A stretch of 64,000 bases of DNA from Bacterioplanes sanyensis (GCF_014652515.1 NZ_BMYY01000016.1:1-64000), one strand, 5' to 3'. Numbered from the stretch's first letter, positions 19,601 through 28,090 are shown. The notes: generated from the letters alone by a model not told the origin. Numbers and translations are program-made.

Positions 19601-19958
19601 CACCACCTTCGAATTGCAGCGCCACACTCGCTTTCGTCAGTCCATGCCGAGCCAGGATTTTTATCTGCTGCTCGAAGACGAGCAAGCCGACATTCGATTC
19701 TGCCAGTGGAGTACGAAGCACCAAGAAGAAAGCGACCAAAGCTATGACTTTGAAATCACCAAGCTAGCTGAGCCTGCCAAGGGCATCAGTATGTTGGGGC
19801 ATTACGATTACCGGCACTGTGTGCTGAATTTATCCGAGCAGCTCGATCAAGATATAGCCGAAACCAGTCGCTATTTTGGTGGACTTAACTTGCCAAATAG
19901 TAATAAAAAATGGTGTTATCACCCAATGCTGGGCATTTATCAGCCATTACTGGATTGA
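16692..19958 (+). CDS. cas2-3: Cas2-Cas3 fusion nuclease-helicase, type I-F
   Basis: 1088 residues. A Cas2-like N-terminal domain (MNVLLISQCSKRALPETRRI, to about 95) is fused to a Cas3 HD nuclease whose metal site begins at H123-D124 (LFHDFGKA), with further His at LTHHRLP. It is followed by an SF2 helicase: Walker A STGRGKT near residue 430, DEPD near 579, SSATLPP motif III, and QLAGRISRH motif VI. Cas2 links to Cas1 for adaptation, and HD plus helicase degrade target DNA recruited by the Csy complex. The fusion is diagnostic of subtype I-F. ATGA overlap with cas1 implies translational coupling. All catalytic motifs seen are intact. Confidence 0.96.
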   Translation: MNVLLISQCSKRALPETRRILDQFAERCGDRTWQTAITQEGLNTLRKLLKKTARRNTSVACHWIRGKNRTELLWLVGNPRRFNAHGAVPTNTTERDVLRSQDENQWQHGEVITLLSSLAALFHDFGKAGLLFQQKLAGKGPGYEPYRHEWLSLRMFEALVHGCKNDAEWLQKLTQLTAKDEQALWQHLVRDGLDDPVSSPLKYLPPLAKAVGWLVLTHHRLPQCPKGSKEQPIKYVEQFLEKAITCSWNSTNHDKEWPKESLQQVWQSKHGTPINSRSWCGKVARVADRALKHPSLLHRNWLENPFALHIARLQLMLADHWYSGQSSQGRWSDENYPVYANTHRDGPRRQQFNQKLDEHLIGVYRSAHQMARLLPSLKTNLPHIARHPELKKRTTAATFAWQNKAYDLACSLREHSQKHGFFGINMASTGRGKTFANARIAYGLSDPQLGCRFSVALGLRTLTLQTGDAMKALLRLNDEDMAVMVGGQAVQALHKLQHSRDSGSESADDFFGDDQYVSYEGNISGPLDEWLQRSPRLQKLVSAPVLVSTIDHLMPATESDRGGQQIAPMLRLLSSDLILDEPDDFALQDLPALTRLVNWAGMLGSRVLLSSATLPPSLVQALFESYCAGRQVYQNNCGEPGLPLNVSCAWFDEFNVASSSHYALADFSEAHCQFAQQRMQHLNQHKNKRLAQLLPIQAESATAHDVICAVAQECHRQLHQLHQQHHSTNEQGQQLSVGLIRCANINPLVALAQHLLTMPAEPGYRIHYCVYHSQHPLAVRSAIESDLDTLLNRKQEQAIWQHPVVREAMQQHPDDKHIIVVLGTAVTEVGRDHDYDWAIAEPSSMRSLIQLAGRISRHREYEPASANLLVMNQNIRALRQRLPAYIKPGFEADKGETGGLRLEQHKLESILTPSQLNPLNANARIHERPDPQPSNNLVDLEHGQLRRTLFAHPERGDKTSADIWWRKQAHTTFELQRHTRFRQSMPSQDFYLLLEDEQADIRFCQWSTKHQEESDQSYDFEITKLAEPAKGISMLGHYDYRHCVLNLSEQLDQDIAETSRYFGGLNLPNSNKKWCYHPMLGIYQPLLD

Positions 19959-19974
19959 TCGACAAGGAGGAGCA

Positions 19975-21330
19975 ATGGAAATATCTCAATCTGCTCAGGA
20001 GATGAGCCAAGCAATTGTTAGCTATATTGCAGAAGAGGAGGCACGCAAGCTAGCTGAAGCTGAAAAGGGTGCTACAAAAAAAGGTGCACACGCTAGCGAT
20101 GCAGTTGCAATCGAAATAGGAAAAATACGTGCAGAATATTTACCAAAAAACTGGCTAGATGCAATGGCTGAGGTGGCGACTCAGATACGTTATACAACCC
20201 ACGGTATAAAGTATTCCAGTCCATATGCACAAGGCAGTAGTATCTGTCTTACTTCTACTCAGAATATCATGGATGGGGTAGTGGGGACTGCTAGTATTCA
20301 AGATATTACCATCGACTTGGTAGTTAAAAATGCGGCGATATTAGGTAAGGCCAAGTTTTTCAATCTCAGTACACCTAATGCGCGGTTCTTTGATTATATC
20401 GTGGCTGAAGACTTTAGTCCGCTTATCCCGATTGCAGAAAGTGTCGAGCAAGCCAAGAGTTGGATGAAAAGCTTTCGGGTTCTGTTGAGTGATCGGGAAC
20501 CATACGCACATAGTAAGCCCATAGACCATCAAGGTCCCAGCTCCCATAAGCTGGCCAAGCAAACCTATTGGCCTGTGGGCGATGGCTACCATCTCTTGTG
20601 CCCACTCTTTGCCAGCTCTTTTACTCAGGCCATTTATGAGCGGGTGCAGCACAGTCGCTATAGTGACGAAGTAAAAGCCGCACGCGACGCCAGAAAAAAG
20701 CAGCAATATCATCCGCAGCCAATTATCAGCTTTCCTGAGTTGGCGGTGCAAAGCTTCGGCGGCTCTAATCAGCAAAATATCAGCCAGCTTAATGCTCGCC
20801 GTGGTGGCAAAGCCTATTTATTCAGCAGTGCGCCGCCCAGCTGGCAAAGCCAAGTCAAAGCGCCTTTGAACATCACCTCTGTTGTCGATGGCCCCTTTGT
20901 GCGTCAGGAATATGGGCGCATTAAAGAGCTGCGAGAGTATTTAAAACGCCACCTAGATTCGCCCAGCGTCAAAGCCATTCGCGCAGGTAGACAGCGACGT
21001 ATTGAAGCCATTGTCGATCAATTTATTGCCTTTCCCGCACGTTACATGAATGTAAAACCGGGCTGGAGCCAATCACCCGAATGCAAGTTGCCTCTGCATC
21101 AGCAGTTATGGTTGGACCCAGGCCGCTGCCAGCTCGATGAAGCCTTCGCTTTTGAATATGACAAGAAAAACTGGCAAGGCCAGGTAGCCGACGACTTTGC
21201 TCGCATGTTAAACCGCCTACTAAAACTGGGCGACCAGATCAACGTTGGCCAGCCCGAATACGCTCAGTGGAAGGTTGAAGTTGCGCAGGAGTTGCGCCTA
21301 GCAAAACAGGAAGTAGGGGGCATCTTATAA
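19975..21330 (+). CDS. cas8f: Csy complex large subunit Cas8f (Csy1)
   Basis: 451 residues from ATG 19975, which has an AAGGAGG site 5 bp upstream; a longer in-frame reading from 19876 would overlap cas2-3. Recognised by position and by Csy1-like segments (SPYAQGSSICL, VKNAAILGKAKFFNL, LLSDREPYAHS, HQQLWLDP). Cas8f binds the 5' handle of the crRNA, recognises the PAM and pairs with Cas5f. By eye, the first third (to about 20450) is more AT-rich and uses less C/G-ending codons than the rest, suggesting a mosaic gene. Its final base overlaps the cas5f ATG. Confidence 0.92.
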   Translation: MEISQSAQEMSQAIVSYIAEEEARKLAEAEKGATKKGAHASDAVAIEIGKIRAEYLPKNWLDAMAEVATQIRYTTHGIKYSSPYAQGSSICLTSTQNIMDGVVGTASIQDITIDLVVKNAAILGKAKFFNLSTPNARFFDYIVAEDFSPLIPIAESVEQAKSWMKSFRVLLSDREPYAHSKPIDHQGPSSHKLAKQTYWPVGDGYHLLCPLFASSFTQAIYERVQHSRYSDEVKAARDARKKQQYHPQPIISFPELAVQSFGGSNQQNISQLNARRGGKAYLFSSAPPSWQSQVKAPLNITSVVDGPFVRQEYGRIKELREYLKRHLDSPSVKAIRAGRQRRIEAIVDQFIAFPARYMNVKPGWSQSPECKLPLHQQLWLDPGRCQLDEAFAFEYDKKNWQGQVADDFARMLNRLLKLGDQINVGQPEYAQWKVEVAQELRLAKQEVGGIL

Positions 21331-22310
21331 TGGAAGCATTGCTGTTATTAAAGAAAATTCGCATCGAAAATGCCAACGCCATCGCCGGATTAACTTGGGG
21401 TTTTCCTGCGATTTCTGGCTTTTTAGGCTTTTGCCATGCCCTGCAGCGCAAACTCAACAATAAAGGCTACGACGACCTAAAACTGGGCGGCTGCGGCATT
21501 ATTTGCCACCAGCATCAGCCCCAAGCCTACCAACCCTCGCCGTATGGTGACTATCATTTTGCTTTAACGCGCAACCCGCTGACCAAAGAGGCAAAAACAC
21601 CCTCCTTTAATGAAGAAGGGCGCATGCACCTGACGGTGAGCTTGTTGATTGAGGTTGACGATATCGGCCTGTTGGATGAGCCAGAAACCGAGCAACTGCA
21701 GCAAGCTATTCAGCAAATTGTGCTGTCGCAGCGGCTGGCGGGCGGCACGGTACTTAAGCTAGAGCAAGCCGAACTCTACCCAGATGCCGAAAGCTTTAAC
21801 CAGCCGCGTGAGCGGCGCCAACTGCTCAAACAGCTATTGCCAGGCTTTGCCTTGGTCAGCCGTCAAGATGCACTGGCCCAGCATCAGCAGCAAAGCGGTT
21901 TATCCCCACTGGATGCCTGGCTCGACTTTGCCAGTTTGACCATGCGTGCTGAAGCCATTAACGAGGAAGATGAGCCTGCTTCGGATAGCCAAACCCCAGA
22001 TAAAGACGCCCATCACAAAGCTAATTGGCAATGGCAAGCTCGCCCCTACGGCGGCTGGCTAAAGCCCATTGCCATTGGCTATCAGCGTATTTCGCCGCTG
22101 TATCAGCCAGGCGAATTGGCAAAAAGCCGTGACCCTAATACGCCAGCGGCCTTTGTTGAGTCCGTTTATTCCATTGGTCAATGGCTCAGCCCACACCGCA
22201 TTCAAGATATCAGTCAGCTACTTTGGCACTACCACAGTGACGAAGACAACGGCTTATATATTTGCAAAAACGCCTACCAGGCACCCGAACCCGTCAGTGA
22301 AGAAGCATAA
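21330..22310 (+). CDS. cas5f: Csy complex subunit Cas5f (Csy2)
   Basis: 326 residues, usual size for Csy2. The family start [41 protein letters not shown] and the HQHQPQAY / [11 protein letters not shown] segments are intact. It caps the 5' end of the crRNA together with Cas8f and supports PAM recognition. It starts on the last base of cas8f, so the two subunits are probably made in equal amounts. cas7f begins 10 bases after the stop, behind AAGGAGAT. Confidence 0.93.
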   Translation: MEALLLLKKIRIENANAIAGLTWGFPAISGFLGFCHALQRKLNNKGYDDLKLGGCGIICHQHQPQAYQPSPYGDYHFALTRNPLTKEAKTPSFNEEGRMHLTVSLLIEVDDIGLLDEPETEQLQQAIQQIVLSQRLAGGTVLKLEQAELYPDAESFNQPRERRQLLKQLLPGFALVSRQDALAQHQQQSGLSPLDAWLDFASLTMRAEAINEEDEPASDSQTPDKDAHHKANWQWQARPYGGWLKPIAIGYQRISPLYQPGELAKSRDPNTPAAFVESVYSIGQWLSPHRIQDISQLLWHYHSDEDNGLYICKNAYQAPEPVSEEA

Positions 22311-22320
22311 GGAGATACAC

Positions 22321-23331
22321 ATGGCAAATTTGAAAACCGCAGCCGTTCTAGCATTTGAACGCAAACTCGCCAACTCAGATGGATTAATGTACGCCGGCAA
22401 CTGGGATCAACAAGATAAGCCAGAAGCCTGGTTGCCAGTGCAAATTAAAGAAAAAGCCGTGCGTGGCACCATTTCTAACCGTCAGAAAAACGCCATTAAA
22501 AGCGACCCTGCCAAATTAGACCAAGAAGTTAAAAAACCTAATTTGCAGCAAGTGGATGTGGCGGCATTGCCATTTACCGCCGATACCCTAAAGCTGACGT
22601 TTACCTTACGGGTGTTGGGTAACTTGGCTGAGCCTTCGGCCTGCGATAACAGCGATTACCAAGCGGCACTGGCCAGCACGATTAAAGGTTACATCGAGCA
22701 AACCGGCTTTACTGAACTGGCCATGCGTTACGCCACCAACCTGGCGAATGGACGCTTTTTATGGCGCAACCGTGTAGGCGCGGAGGAGATCTGTGTAAAA
22801 GTCACCGCTCACCATCACACCAATAGCCAGCATTGGCAGTTTGATAGCCAAGAATTTAACTTGCGCCAGTTTGACTCAAACTCTGCAGTGCAGGAGCTAG
22901 CTGACGTTATTCGTATGGGCTTGCTGGGCGAAACTTACAGCTTTTTAACGGTAGAAGCCTTTGCCAAACTGGGTGCCGGGCAAGAAGTGTTTCCATCGCA
23001 AGAGTTAGTGATGGACGGCAAAAAAGACAAGAGCAAAATTCTGTATCAGGTCAGCGACGTAGCAGCCATGCACTCGCAAAAAATTGGCAACGCCATTCGC
23101 ACCATCGATACCTGGTACCCTCAAGCCGATGAGTTTGGCCCCATTTCGGCGGAACCGTTTGGTTCGGTGACCAGTCGTGGTAGTGCGTATCGCCAGCCTA
23201 AAGCCAAACTGGATTTTTATACCTTGCTGGATAACTGGGTGTTAAAAGGCGAGGTGCCGGCATTGGAGCAACAGCATTACGTGATGGCCATTTTAATTCG
23301 CGGCGGCGTATTTGGAGAAAAATCGGAGTAA
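22321..23331 (+). CDS. cas7f: Csy complex backbone subunit Cas7f (Csy3)
   Basis: 336 residues from ATG 22321 with AAGGAGATACAC just upstream, the strongest ribosome binding site of the operon. That fits the six copies needed per Csy complex. Csy3 motifs: [60 protein letters not shown] near the C-terminus. The protein lines the crRNA spacer. A longer upstream frame overlaps cas5f and is rejected. Confidence 0.95.
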   Translation: MANLKTAAVLAFERKLANSDGLMYAGNWDQQDKPEAWLPVQIKEKAVRGTISNRQKNAIKSDPAKLDQEVKKPNLQQVDVAALPFTADTLKLTFTLRVLGNLAEPSACDNSDYQAALASTIKGYIEQTGFTELAMRYATNLANGRFLWRNRVGAEEICVKVTAHHHTNSQHWQFDSQEFNLRQFDSNSAVQELADVIRMGLLGETYSFLTVEAFAKLGAGQEVFPSQELVMDGKKDKSKILYQVSDVAAMHSQKIGNAIRTIDTWYPQADEFGPISAEPFGSVTSRGSAYRQPKAKLDFYTLLDNWVLKGEVPALEQQHYVMAILIRGGVFGEKSE

Positions 23332-23334
23332 CCC

Positions 23335-23883
23335 ATGGATTATTATCTGGATATCGCCTTATTGCCAGACCCAGAGTTTCCGGCGCCCATGCTGATGAAT
23401 GCCCTAATGGCGAAACTGCACCGCGCTTTGCATGACCGTGGCCAGAGTGATATTGGCGTCAGCTTTCCCAGAGCGGATCGCACCATGGGCAACCTACTCA
23501 GGCTGCACGGCACACAGAGCGCTCTGCAGCAGCTACAGCAACTCAACTGGCTTAAGGGCATGCGTGATCATTGCAATATCGGCACCCTTAGCCCAGTGCC
23601 GGGCGAGCACCAGTGGTGCCAAGTTCGGCGCTGGCAGCCGCCCATCACCGCTGCCAAACTCCGGCGGTTGGTGGCACGAGGTTCAGTGAGCGAGCAGCAG
23701 GCGGAGGCGATATTTGCTCAAAAGGGCAAACAGCCCGTGCATTTGCCCTTTTTACAGCTAAATAGTCGCTCCAGTGGCGAGCGCTTTAAGCTCTATATCG
23801 ACCAGCGCATTAGCGAAGGACCTTCAGCTGGCAGCTTTAACTACTACGGACTAAGCCAAACGGCCACCGTGCCTTGGTTCTAA
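23335..23883 (+). CDS. cas6f: CRISPR RNA endonuclease Cas6f (Csy4)
   Basis: 182 residues. The general-base histidine is H29 (MAKLHRAL), the same position as in P. aeruginosa Csy4. The catalytic serine is probably one of S144/S146/S147 in LNSRSSGERFKLY. An arginine-rich segment RRWQPPITAAKLRRLVARG (about 98-116) corresponds to the helix that grips the repeat hairpin. The C-terminal NYYGLSQTATVPWF is the family end and would contact the stem base. It cuts pre-crRNA at the 3' side of the hairpin. The hairpin it meets here differs from the canonical one, so its loop-contacting residues deserve comparison. Confidence 0.94.
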   Translation: MDYYLDIALLPDPEFPAPMLMNALMAKLHRALHDRGQSDIGVSFPRADRTMGNLLRLHGTQSALQQLQQLNWLKGMRDHCNIGTLSPVPGEHQWCQVRRWQPPITAAKLRRLVARGSVSEQQAEAIFAQKGKQPVHLPFLQLNSRSSGERFKLYIDQRISEGPSAGSFNYYGLSQTATVPWF

Positions 23884-23889
23884 ACCCTT

Positions 23890-23920
23890 TTTCTAAGGCG
23901 GCAGTAAGTCGCCTTAGAAA
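23890..23920. other. Perfect 11-bp inverted repeat in the CRISPR leader
   Basis: TTTCTAAGGCG (23890-23900) pairs with CGCCTTAGAAA (23910-23920) across nine bases. The right arm CTTAGAAA resembles the 3' end of canonical I-F repeats. It could terminate cas transcription or act as the repeat-like upstream motif that the I-F Cas1-Cas2/3 integrase uses; both are inference. Confidence 0.6.
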
Positions 23921-23931
23921 TCAAGTAGTTA
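23919..23931 (+). promoter_or_regulatory. IHF site, leader-distal
   Basis: AATCAAGTAGTTA fits the IHF consensus WATCAANNNNTTR at every fixed position. It ends 82 bp before repeat 1. IHF bends I-F leaders so that Cas1-Cas2/3 can integrate spacers at repeat 1. Confidence 0.75.
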
Positions 23932-23984
23932 GCGCTATGCGCGAAAAAAGGGTTTAGTGCATCCAAAAGGGAAAGCTCTTTAAC

Positions 23985-23997
23985 AATCAAATAGTTA
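23985..23997 (+). promoter_or_regulatory. IHF site, leader-proximal
   Basis: AATCAAATAGTTA is a second perfect match to WATCAANNNNTTR, ending 16 bp before repeat 1. The two sites are 66 bp apart, about six helical turns, so they would lie on the same face of the DNA. Confidence 0.8.
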
Positions 23998-24013
23998 GTG
24001 CTAGATTGCTCTA

Positions 24014-26562
24014 CTTCGCTGCCGCATACGCAGCTCAGAAAAGTTAGGTCAACGGCGAGCACGCGGCTATCGTCTTCGCTGCCGCATACGCAGCTCAGAA
24101 ATTGCGGTGGCGCTCTGTGCCCAATGATTCCCACTTCGCTGCCGCATACGCAGCTCAGAAAATGTCGGTATGCGGTCGCGCACGGCAATAAAACTTCGCT
24201 GCCGCATACGCAGCTCAGAAATTCCAGAAGGTAAGCACTGGCTGGCTGACTTCCTTCGCTGCCGCATACGCAGCTCAGAAAAGCTGCAGGTGGTGCAACG
24301 CATGGCCCGATGGCTTCGCTGCCGCATACGCAGCTCAGAAATTTTGTGATTCTTGGTCCCGACTCGGCGGGCTCTTCGCTGCCGCATACGCAGCTCAGAA
24401 AATCATCCCAGTAGAGCCGATCCAAACCATTCACTTCGCTGCCGCATACGCAGCTCAGAAATTTTGGTGCTGGCATACCATCACCCCTAAAACCTTCGCT
24501 GCCGCATACGCAGCTCAGAAAATCGGGATTATTGGCTGGCAAACGGTCTAGTACTTCGCTGCCGCATACGCAGCTCAGAAAAGAAAAGCCGAGGCGCAGT
24601 ATCGTAAGGCAAGCTTCGCTGCCGCATACGCAGCTCAGAAAAAAGGCAAAAGGAAAGCGATTAGACAAGCAATCTTCGCTGCCGCATACGCAGCTCAGAA
24701 ATATATGACTAGCCGAATGCTAGCCATGTGGAGCTTCGCTGCCGCATACGCAGCTCAGAAATCCACGGTGACGGTTTGGCGCACTTTGGGTGACTTCGCT
24801 GCCGCATACGCAGCTCAGAAATTATCGGCGCAGCGCTCCTGCCCTCGATGGCTCTTCGCTGCCGCATACGCAGCTCAGAAATGAAAACTTCAGGGGGCCA
24901 GTTACATCTGACGCTTCGCTGCCGCATACGCAGCTCAGAAACAGATACTGAGCGAGGGCGGGCGGCGCGATGCCCTTCGCTGCCGCATACGCAGCTCAGA
25001 AAAGCCACGCACCAGGGCGCGCCTAAACTATTTTCTTCGCTGCCGCATACGCAGCTCAGAAAACCACATCACTAGCGACCAGACGGCCAAAATCCTTCGC
25101 TGCCGCATACGCAGCTCAGAAAATCGAGATGCTGACCAACTCAGGCTATGAGTACTTCGCTGCCGCATACGCAGCTCAGAAATGCCGGTGTTGGTTGCGG
25201 TCGTTAAAGCATTCCTTCGCTGCCGCATACGCAGCTCAGAAAATGTCGGTATGCGGTCGCGCACGGCAATAAAACTTCGCTGCCGCATACGCAGCTCAGA
25301 AAGCAACGAGGGCGAAGAGAGCGACAGGATCGCACTTCGCTGCCGCATACGCAGCTCAGAAAAGCGCAGCCGAACAAGATCGATTGATACCAGCCTTCGC
25401 TGCCGCATACGCAGCTCAGAAAGCGTTGGGCAGTATCCAGTCTGGCAGCAAGGCCTTCGCTGCCGCATACGCAGCTCAGAAATTTGTTGTTCAGGGCTCC
25501 CCGGCAATGCCGGGCTTCGCTGCCGCATACGCAGCTCAGAAATTAATAAAGTGTTGTTCACAACCGATTTGTAACTTCGCTGCCGCATACGCAGCTCAGA
25601 AACACTCGCACAGCCATTCGTAATAAACCTCATCCTTCGCTGCCGCATACGCAGCTCAGAAATTGGCGGGTGACGGTCATGGCCACGCCCTCGCCTTCGC
25701 TGCCGCATACGCAGCTCAGAAATTGTGTGATTCTTGGCCCCGATTCGGCGGGCTCTTCGCTGCCGCATACGCAGCTCAGAAAATCGCGGACAGCTCGTTA
25801 CCAGTAAACGCTGCCTTCGCTGCCGCATACGCAGCTCAGAAATAGTAGTGATTTCACTACTACGTATTTTGGTGCTTCGCTGCCGCATACGCAGCTCAGA
25901 AAGTCTTCTTGCTTCTGCTTCTAACCGTCGTAAACTTCGCTGCCGCATACGCAGCTCAGAAATGTTTTGTTTGGTGATGTGCGAATATTAGCAACTTCGC
26001 TGCCGCATACGCAGCTCAGAAAATGCATAGACATCACTTCGTTGGCTGTATGATCTTCGCTGCCGCATACGCAGCTCAGAAATGTCTAAAGCTGTGGGTG
26101 TCGCGGACTTTTCCCTTCGCTGCCGCATACGCAGCTCAGAAATTTAATGTCAGGTTTTGACACTGAGTTGTCAGCTTCGCTGCCGCATACGCAGCTCAGA
26201 AATTAGCTTTGGGTCGTGTTGTATTATCAACTACCTTCGCTGCCGCATACGCAGCTCAGAAATCGTGATAATGGCTCAGTGCACAGCGAATCAGCTTCGC
26301 TGCCGCATACGCAGCTCAGAAAATTGCCGTGCGGGCTTGTCCGTTTACGGTTTTCTTCGCTGCCGCATACGCAGCTCAGAAAAAACCAACGGCGTGTCAA
26401 TCACGCTGCCAGCTCTTAGCTGCCGCATACGCAGCTCAGAAAGCCAATACCCTCGAAGACATCGAGATGGCTGGCTTAGCTGCCGCACACGCAGCTCAGA
26501 AAAGCTCGCTGAGCTGGTCGCGCACGTTAAAACCCTTCGCTGCCGCATACGCAGCTTAGAAG
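24014..26562 (+). CRISPR. Type I-F CRISPR array, 43 repeats and 42 spacers
   Basis: 28-bp repeat (starts CTTCGCTGCC, ends CAGCTCAGAAA) with 32-bp spacers, period 60. Repeats 1-16 start at 24014 + 60n, repeats 17-43 at 24975 + 60n. The one-base shift is spacer 16 (24942-24974), which is 33 bp. Repeats 1-40 look identical. Repeats 41 (26415) and 42 (26475) start CTTAGC, 42 also has CACAC for CATAC, and 43 (26535) ends CAGCTTAGAAG: the decayed, leader-distal end. Spacer 3 (24162-24193) equals spacer 21 (25243-25274). Spacers 6 (24342-24373) and 29 (25723-25754) differ at 3 of 32 bases. The repeat hairpin is GCTGC/GCAGC with a 7-nt loop, not the canonical CTGCC/GGCAG with a 5-nt loop. Confidence 0.99.
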
Positions 26563-26721
26563 TACGAGTAAAGGCAACGGGAAATAAAGAATTTTCGCTA
26601 CCTAGCCGCACTCCAGCCCAATCGGTGGCAGTTGTTATGGTGCAGCGCTACTATAGCCGCCTTGCCGTTTTAGCTGACGGCCCATAATTGATGAGCCAGG
26701 TGCTGGCCTGTAAGGATATTT

Positions 26722-28002
26722 ATGACTGTTTATTTGCGCGATTGCATGTGGGTGGATCACCGCTTTCATCTGCCTTTAAATCATCATCAGCCCGATGGCC
26801 GCACGGTGTCTGTGTTTGCTCGTGAGCTACGTGCCCACGGGCGCGAGGCAGAAAGCTTGCCTTGGCTGGTGTATTTGCAAGGCGGGCCTGGGTTTCCTGC
26901 GCCAAGGCCGACGGGCTTAAGTGGCTGGTTAAAGCGTGCCGCCAAGCAGTTTCGTATTTTATTGCTGGATCAGCGCGGCACCGGCCAGAGCACGCCGCAA
27001 ACCCATCAAACACTGGCGCATTTAACGGCGGAGCAGCAGGCGGAGTATTTGCAGTATTTTCGCGCCGATCAAATCGTCGCCGATGCCGAGGCCATTCGCC
27101 AACAGTTGGGTGTTGAGCGTTGGTCGTTGCTGGGGCAAAGCTTTGGCGGCTTTTGTGCGTTGACCTATTTGTCGTTTTATCCTGATAGCTTAAAACAGGT
27201 GTACATTACCGGCGGTATTCCGCCGATTCATCGCAGCATTGACGAGGTTTACCAGGCGACTTTTGCCCGTACAGCGGAAAAAAATCAGCGCTTGTGGCAG
27301 CGCTTTCCTGAATTAGCCAGCAAAACCGATCAGTTGGCCAGCTTGCTGCGCCAGCAACAGGTTGAAATGCCCAATGGCCAGCGCTTAACGCCGGAGCAAA
27401 TTCAGGCCTTGGGCATTGATTTGGGCCGCAGTGGCGGTGCAGAAAGCATTTATCATCTGTTGGATAATGCCGTCATTGATGTACCTGAGCAGGGCCTGCA
27501 GGTGCGCTATGAGTTTTTGCAAGACATGCTGGCCCAGCAAGGGTTTTTAACCAATCCGATTTATGGCTTGCTGCATGAGTCCATTTATTGCGAGGGCGAG
27601 GCTTCCAACTGGGCAGCGCAGCGCGTCATGGATAGCTTGCCAGAGTTTAGCGCTACGCAAGAGCGCTTACAGCTGGTGGGGGAAATGGTGTTCCCTTGGA
27701 TGTTTGAGCAGTTGCAAACGTTAAAACCATTGCAGGGCGCCGCTCAAATATTGGCTGAAAAAACTGATTGGCCAGCTTTATATGATCGCCAGCAACTGGC
27801 TAACAACACCGTACCGGTGGCGGCGGCCATGTACACCCAAGATATGTTTGTGGAGTATGACTTTAGCCGCGAAACCCTGAGTAAAATGGGCAATGCTCGT
27901 GCGTGGGAGACCAACGAATACGAGCACAATGGCATTGGTGTCGATGGTGAGCGCATTGTCGATAAACTGATTGCCATGGCGGATGATATCGAGCGCTGTT
28001 AA
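26722..28002 (+). CDS. Prolyl aminopeptidase-like alpha/beta hydrolase, peptidase family S33
   Basis: 426 residues. Oxyanion segment YLQGGPGFPAP (51-61), strand LLLDQRGTGQST (81-91) and nucleophile elbow GQSFGG with S140 (138-143). The catalytic His is probably in ETNEYEHNGIG near residue 400. These are the marks of proline iminopeptidase and the related tripeptidyl enzymes, which remove N-terminal residues from peptides in the cytoplasm; no signal peptide is seen. It follows the CRISPR array by 160 bp but has its own ribosome binding site (AAGGA, about 26711) and no apparent link to immunity. Confidence 0.88.
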   Translation: MTVYLRDCMWVDHRFHLPLNHHQPDGRTVSVFARELRAHGREAESLPWLVYLQGGPGFPAPRPTGLSGWLKRAAKQFRILLLDQRGTGQSTPQTHQTLAHLTAEQQAEYLQYFRADQIVADAEAIRQQLGVERWSLLGQSFGGFCALTYLSFYPDSLKQVYITGGIPPIHRSIDEVYQATFARTAEKNQRLWQRFPELASKTDQLASLLRQQQVEMPNGQRLTPEQIQALGIDLGRSGGAESIYHLLDNAVIDVPEQGLQVRYEFLQDMLAQQGFLTNPIYGLLHESIYCEGEASNWAAQRVMDSLPEFSATQERLQLVGEMVFPWMFEQLQTLKPLQGAAQILAEKTDWPALYDRQQLANNTVPVAAAMYTQDMFVEYDFSRETLSKMGNARAWETNEYEHNGIGVDGERIVDKLIAMADDIERC

Positions 28003-28066
28003 GCGGCCTTAGAATGGGGGCTGAAAAGAGAGCTTGAGAGCGAGCTTGAAAGAAAGCTTGAAACAG

Positions 28067-28090
28067 GGGTCAGAACTTAAGTTCTGACCC
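28067..28090. repeat. REP-like palindrome between convergent genes
   Basis: A perfect 24-bp palindrome reading GGGTCAGAACTT then its complement. The same family (GGGGTCAGAGCTT and complement) occurs at 40927, 41787 and 44646 inside the R elements. It lies between two convergent genes and could also act as a transcription stop. The flank 28028-28062 has short GAGCTTGA repeats. Confidence 0.7.

Larger units (their letters stand above)
23884..24013 (+). promoter_or_regulatory. CRISPR leader
   Basis: 130 bp between the cas6f stop and repeat 1. Orientation is set by repeats ending in CAGAAA on the + strand and by degenerate repeats at the far end, so new spacers enter here. It holds an 11-bp inverted repeat (23890-23920), two IHF consensus sites (23919-23931 and 23985-23997) and a second long-range inversion, AAACCCTTTTT near 23883 against AAAAAAGGGTTT near 23945. 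The sequence around each IHF site is part of a longer imperfect direct repeat (AATCA-TAGTTAG-GCTA). Confidence 0.85.

Noticed and set aside
15721-26562. A Tn7-like CRISPR-associated transposon (subtype I-F3).
   Set aside because: cas1, cas2-3 and a normal full-length cas8f and cas5f are present, and no tnsABC or tniQ genes are seen. This is subtype I-F1.
24014-26562. Self-targeting spacers matching genes elsewhere in the window.
   Set aside because: None was found by reading. A systematic search of all 42 spacers against the genome was not possible, so this is not a firm negative.
24067-26611. Several long open frames inside the CRISPR array on both strands (translations repeating SELRMRQR or FAAAYAAQK).
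   Set aside because: They are translations of the 60-bp repeat-spacer period, which is a multiple of three. No ribosome binding sites and no protein-like sequence in the spacers.
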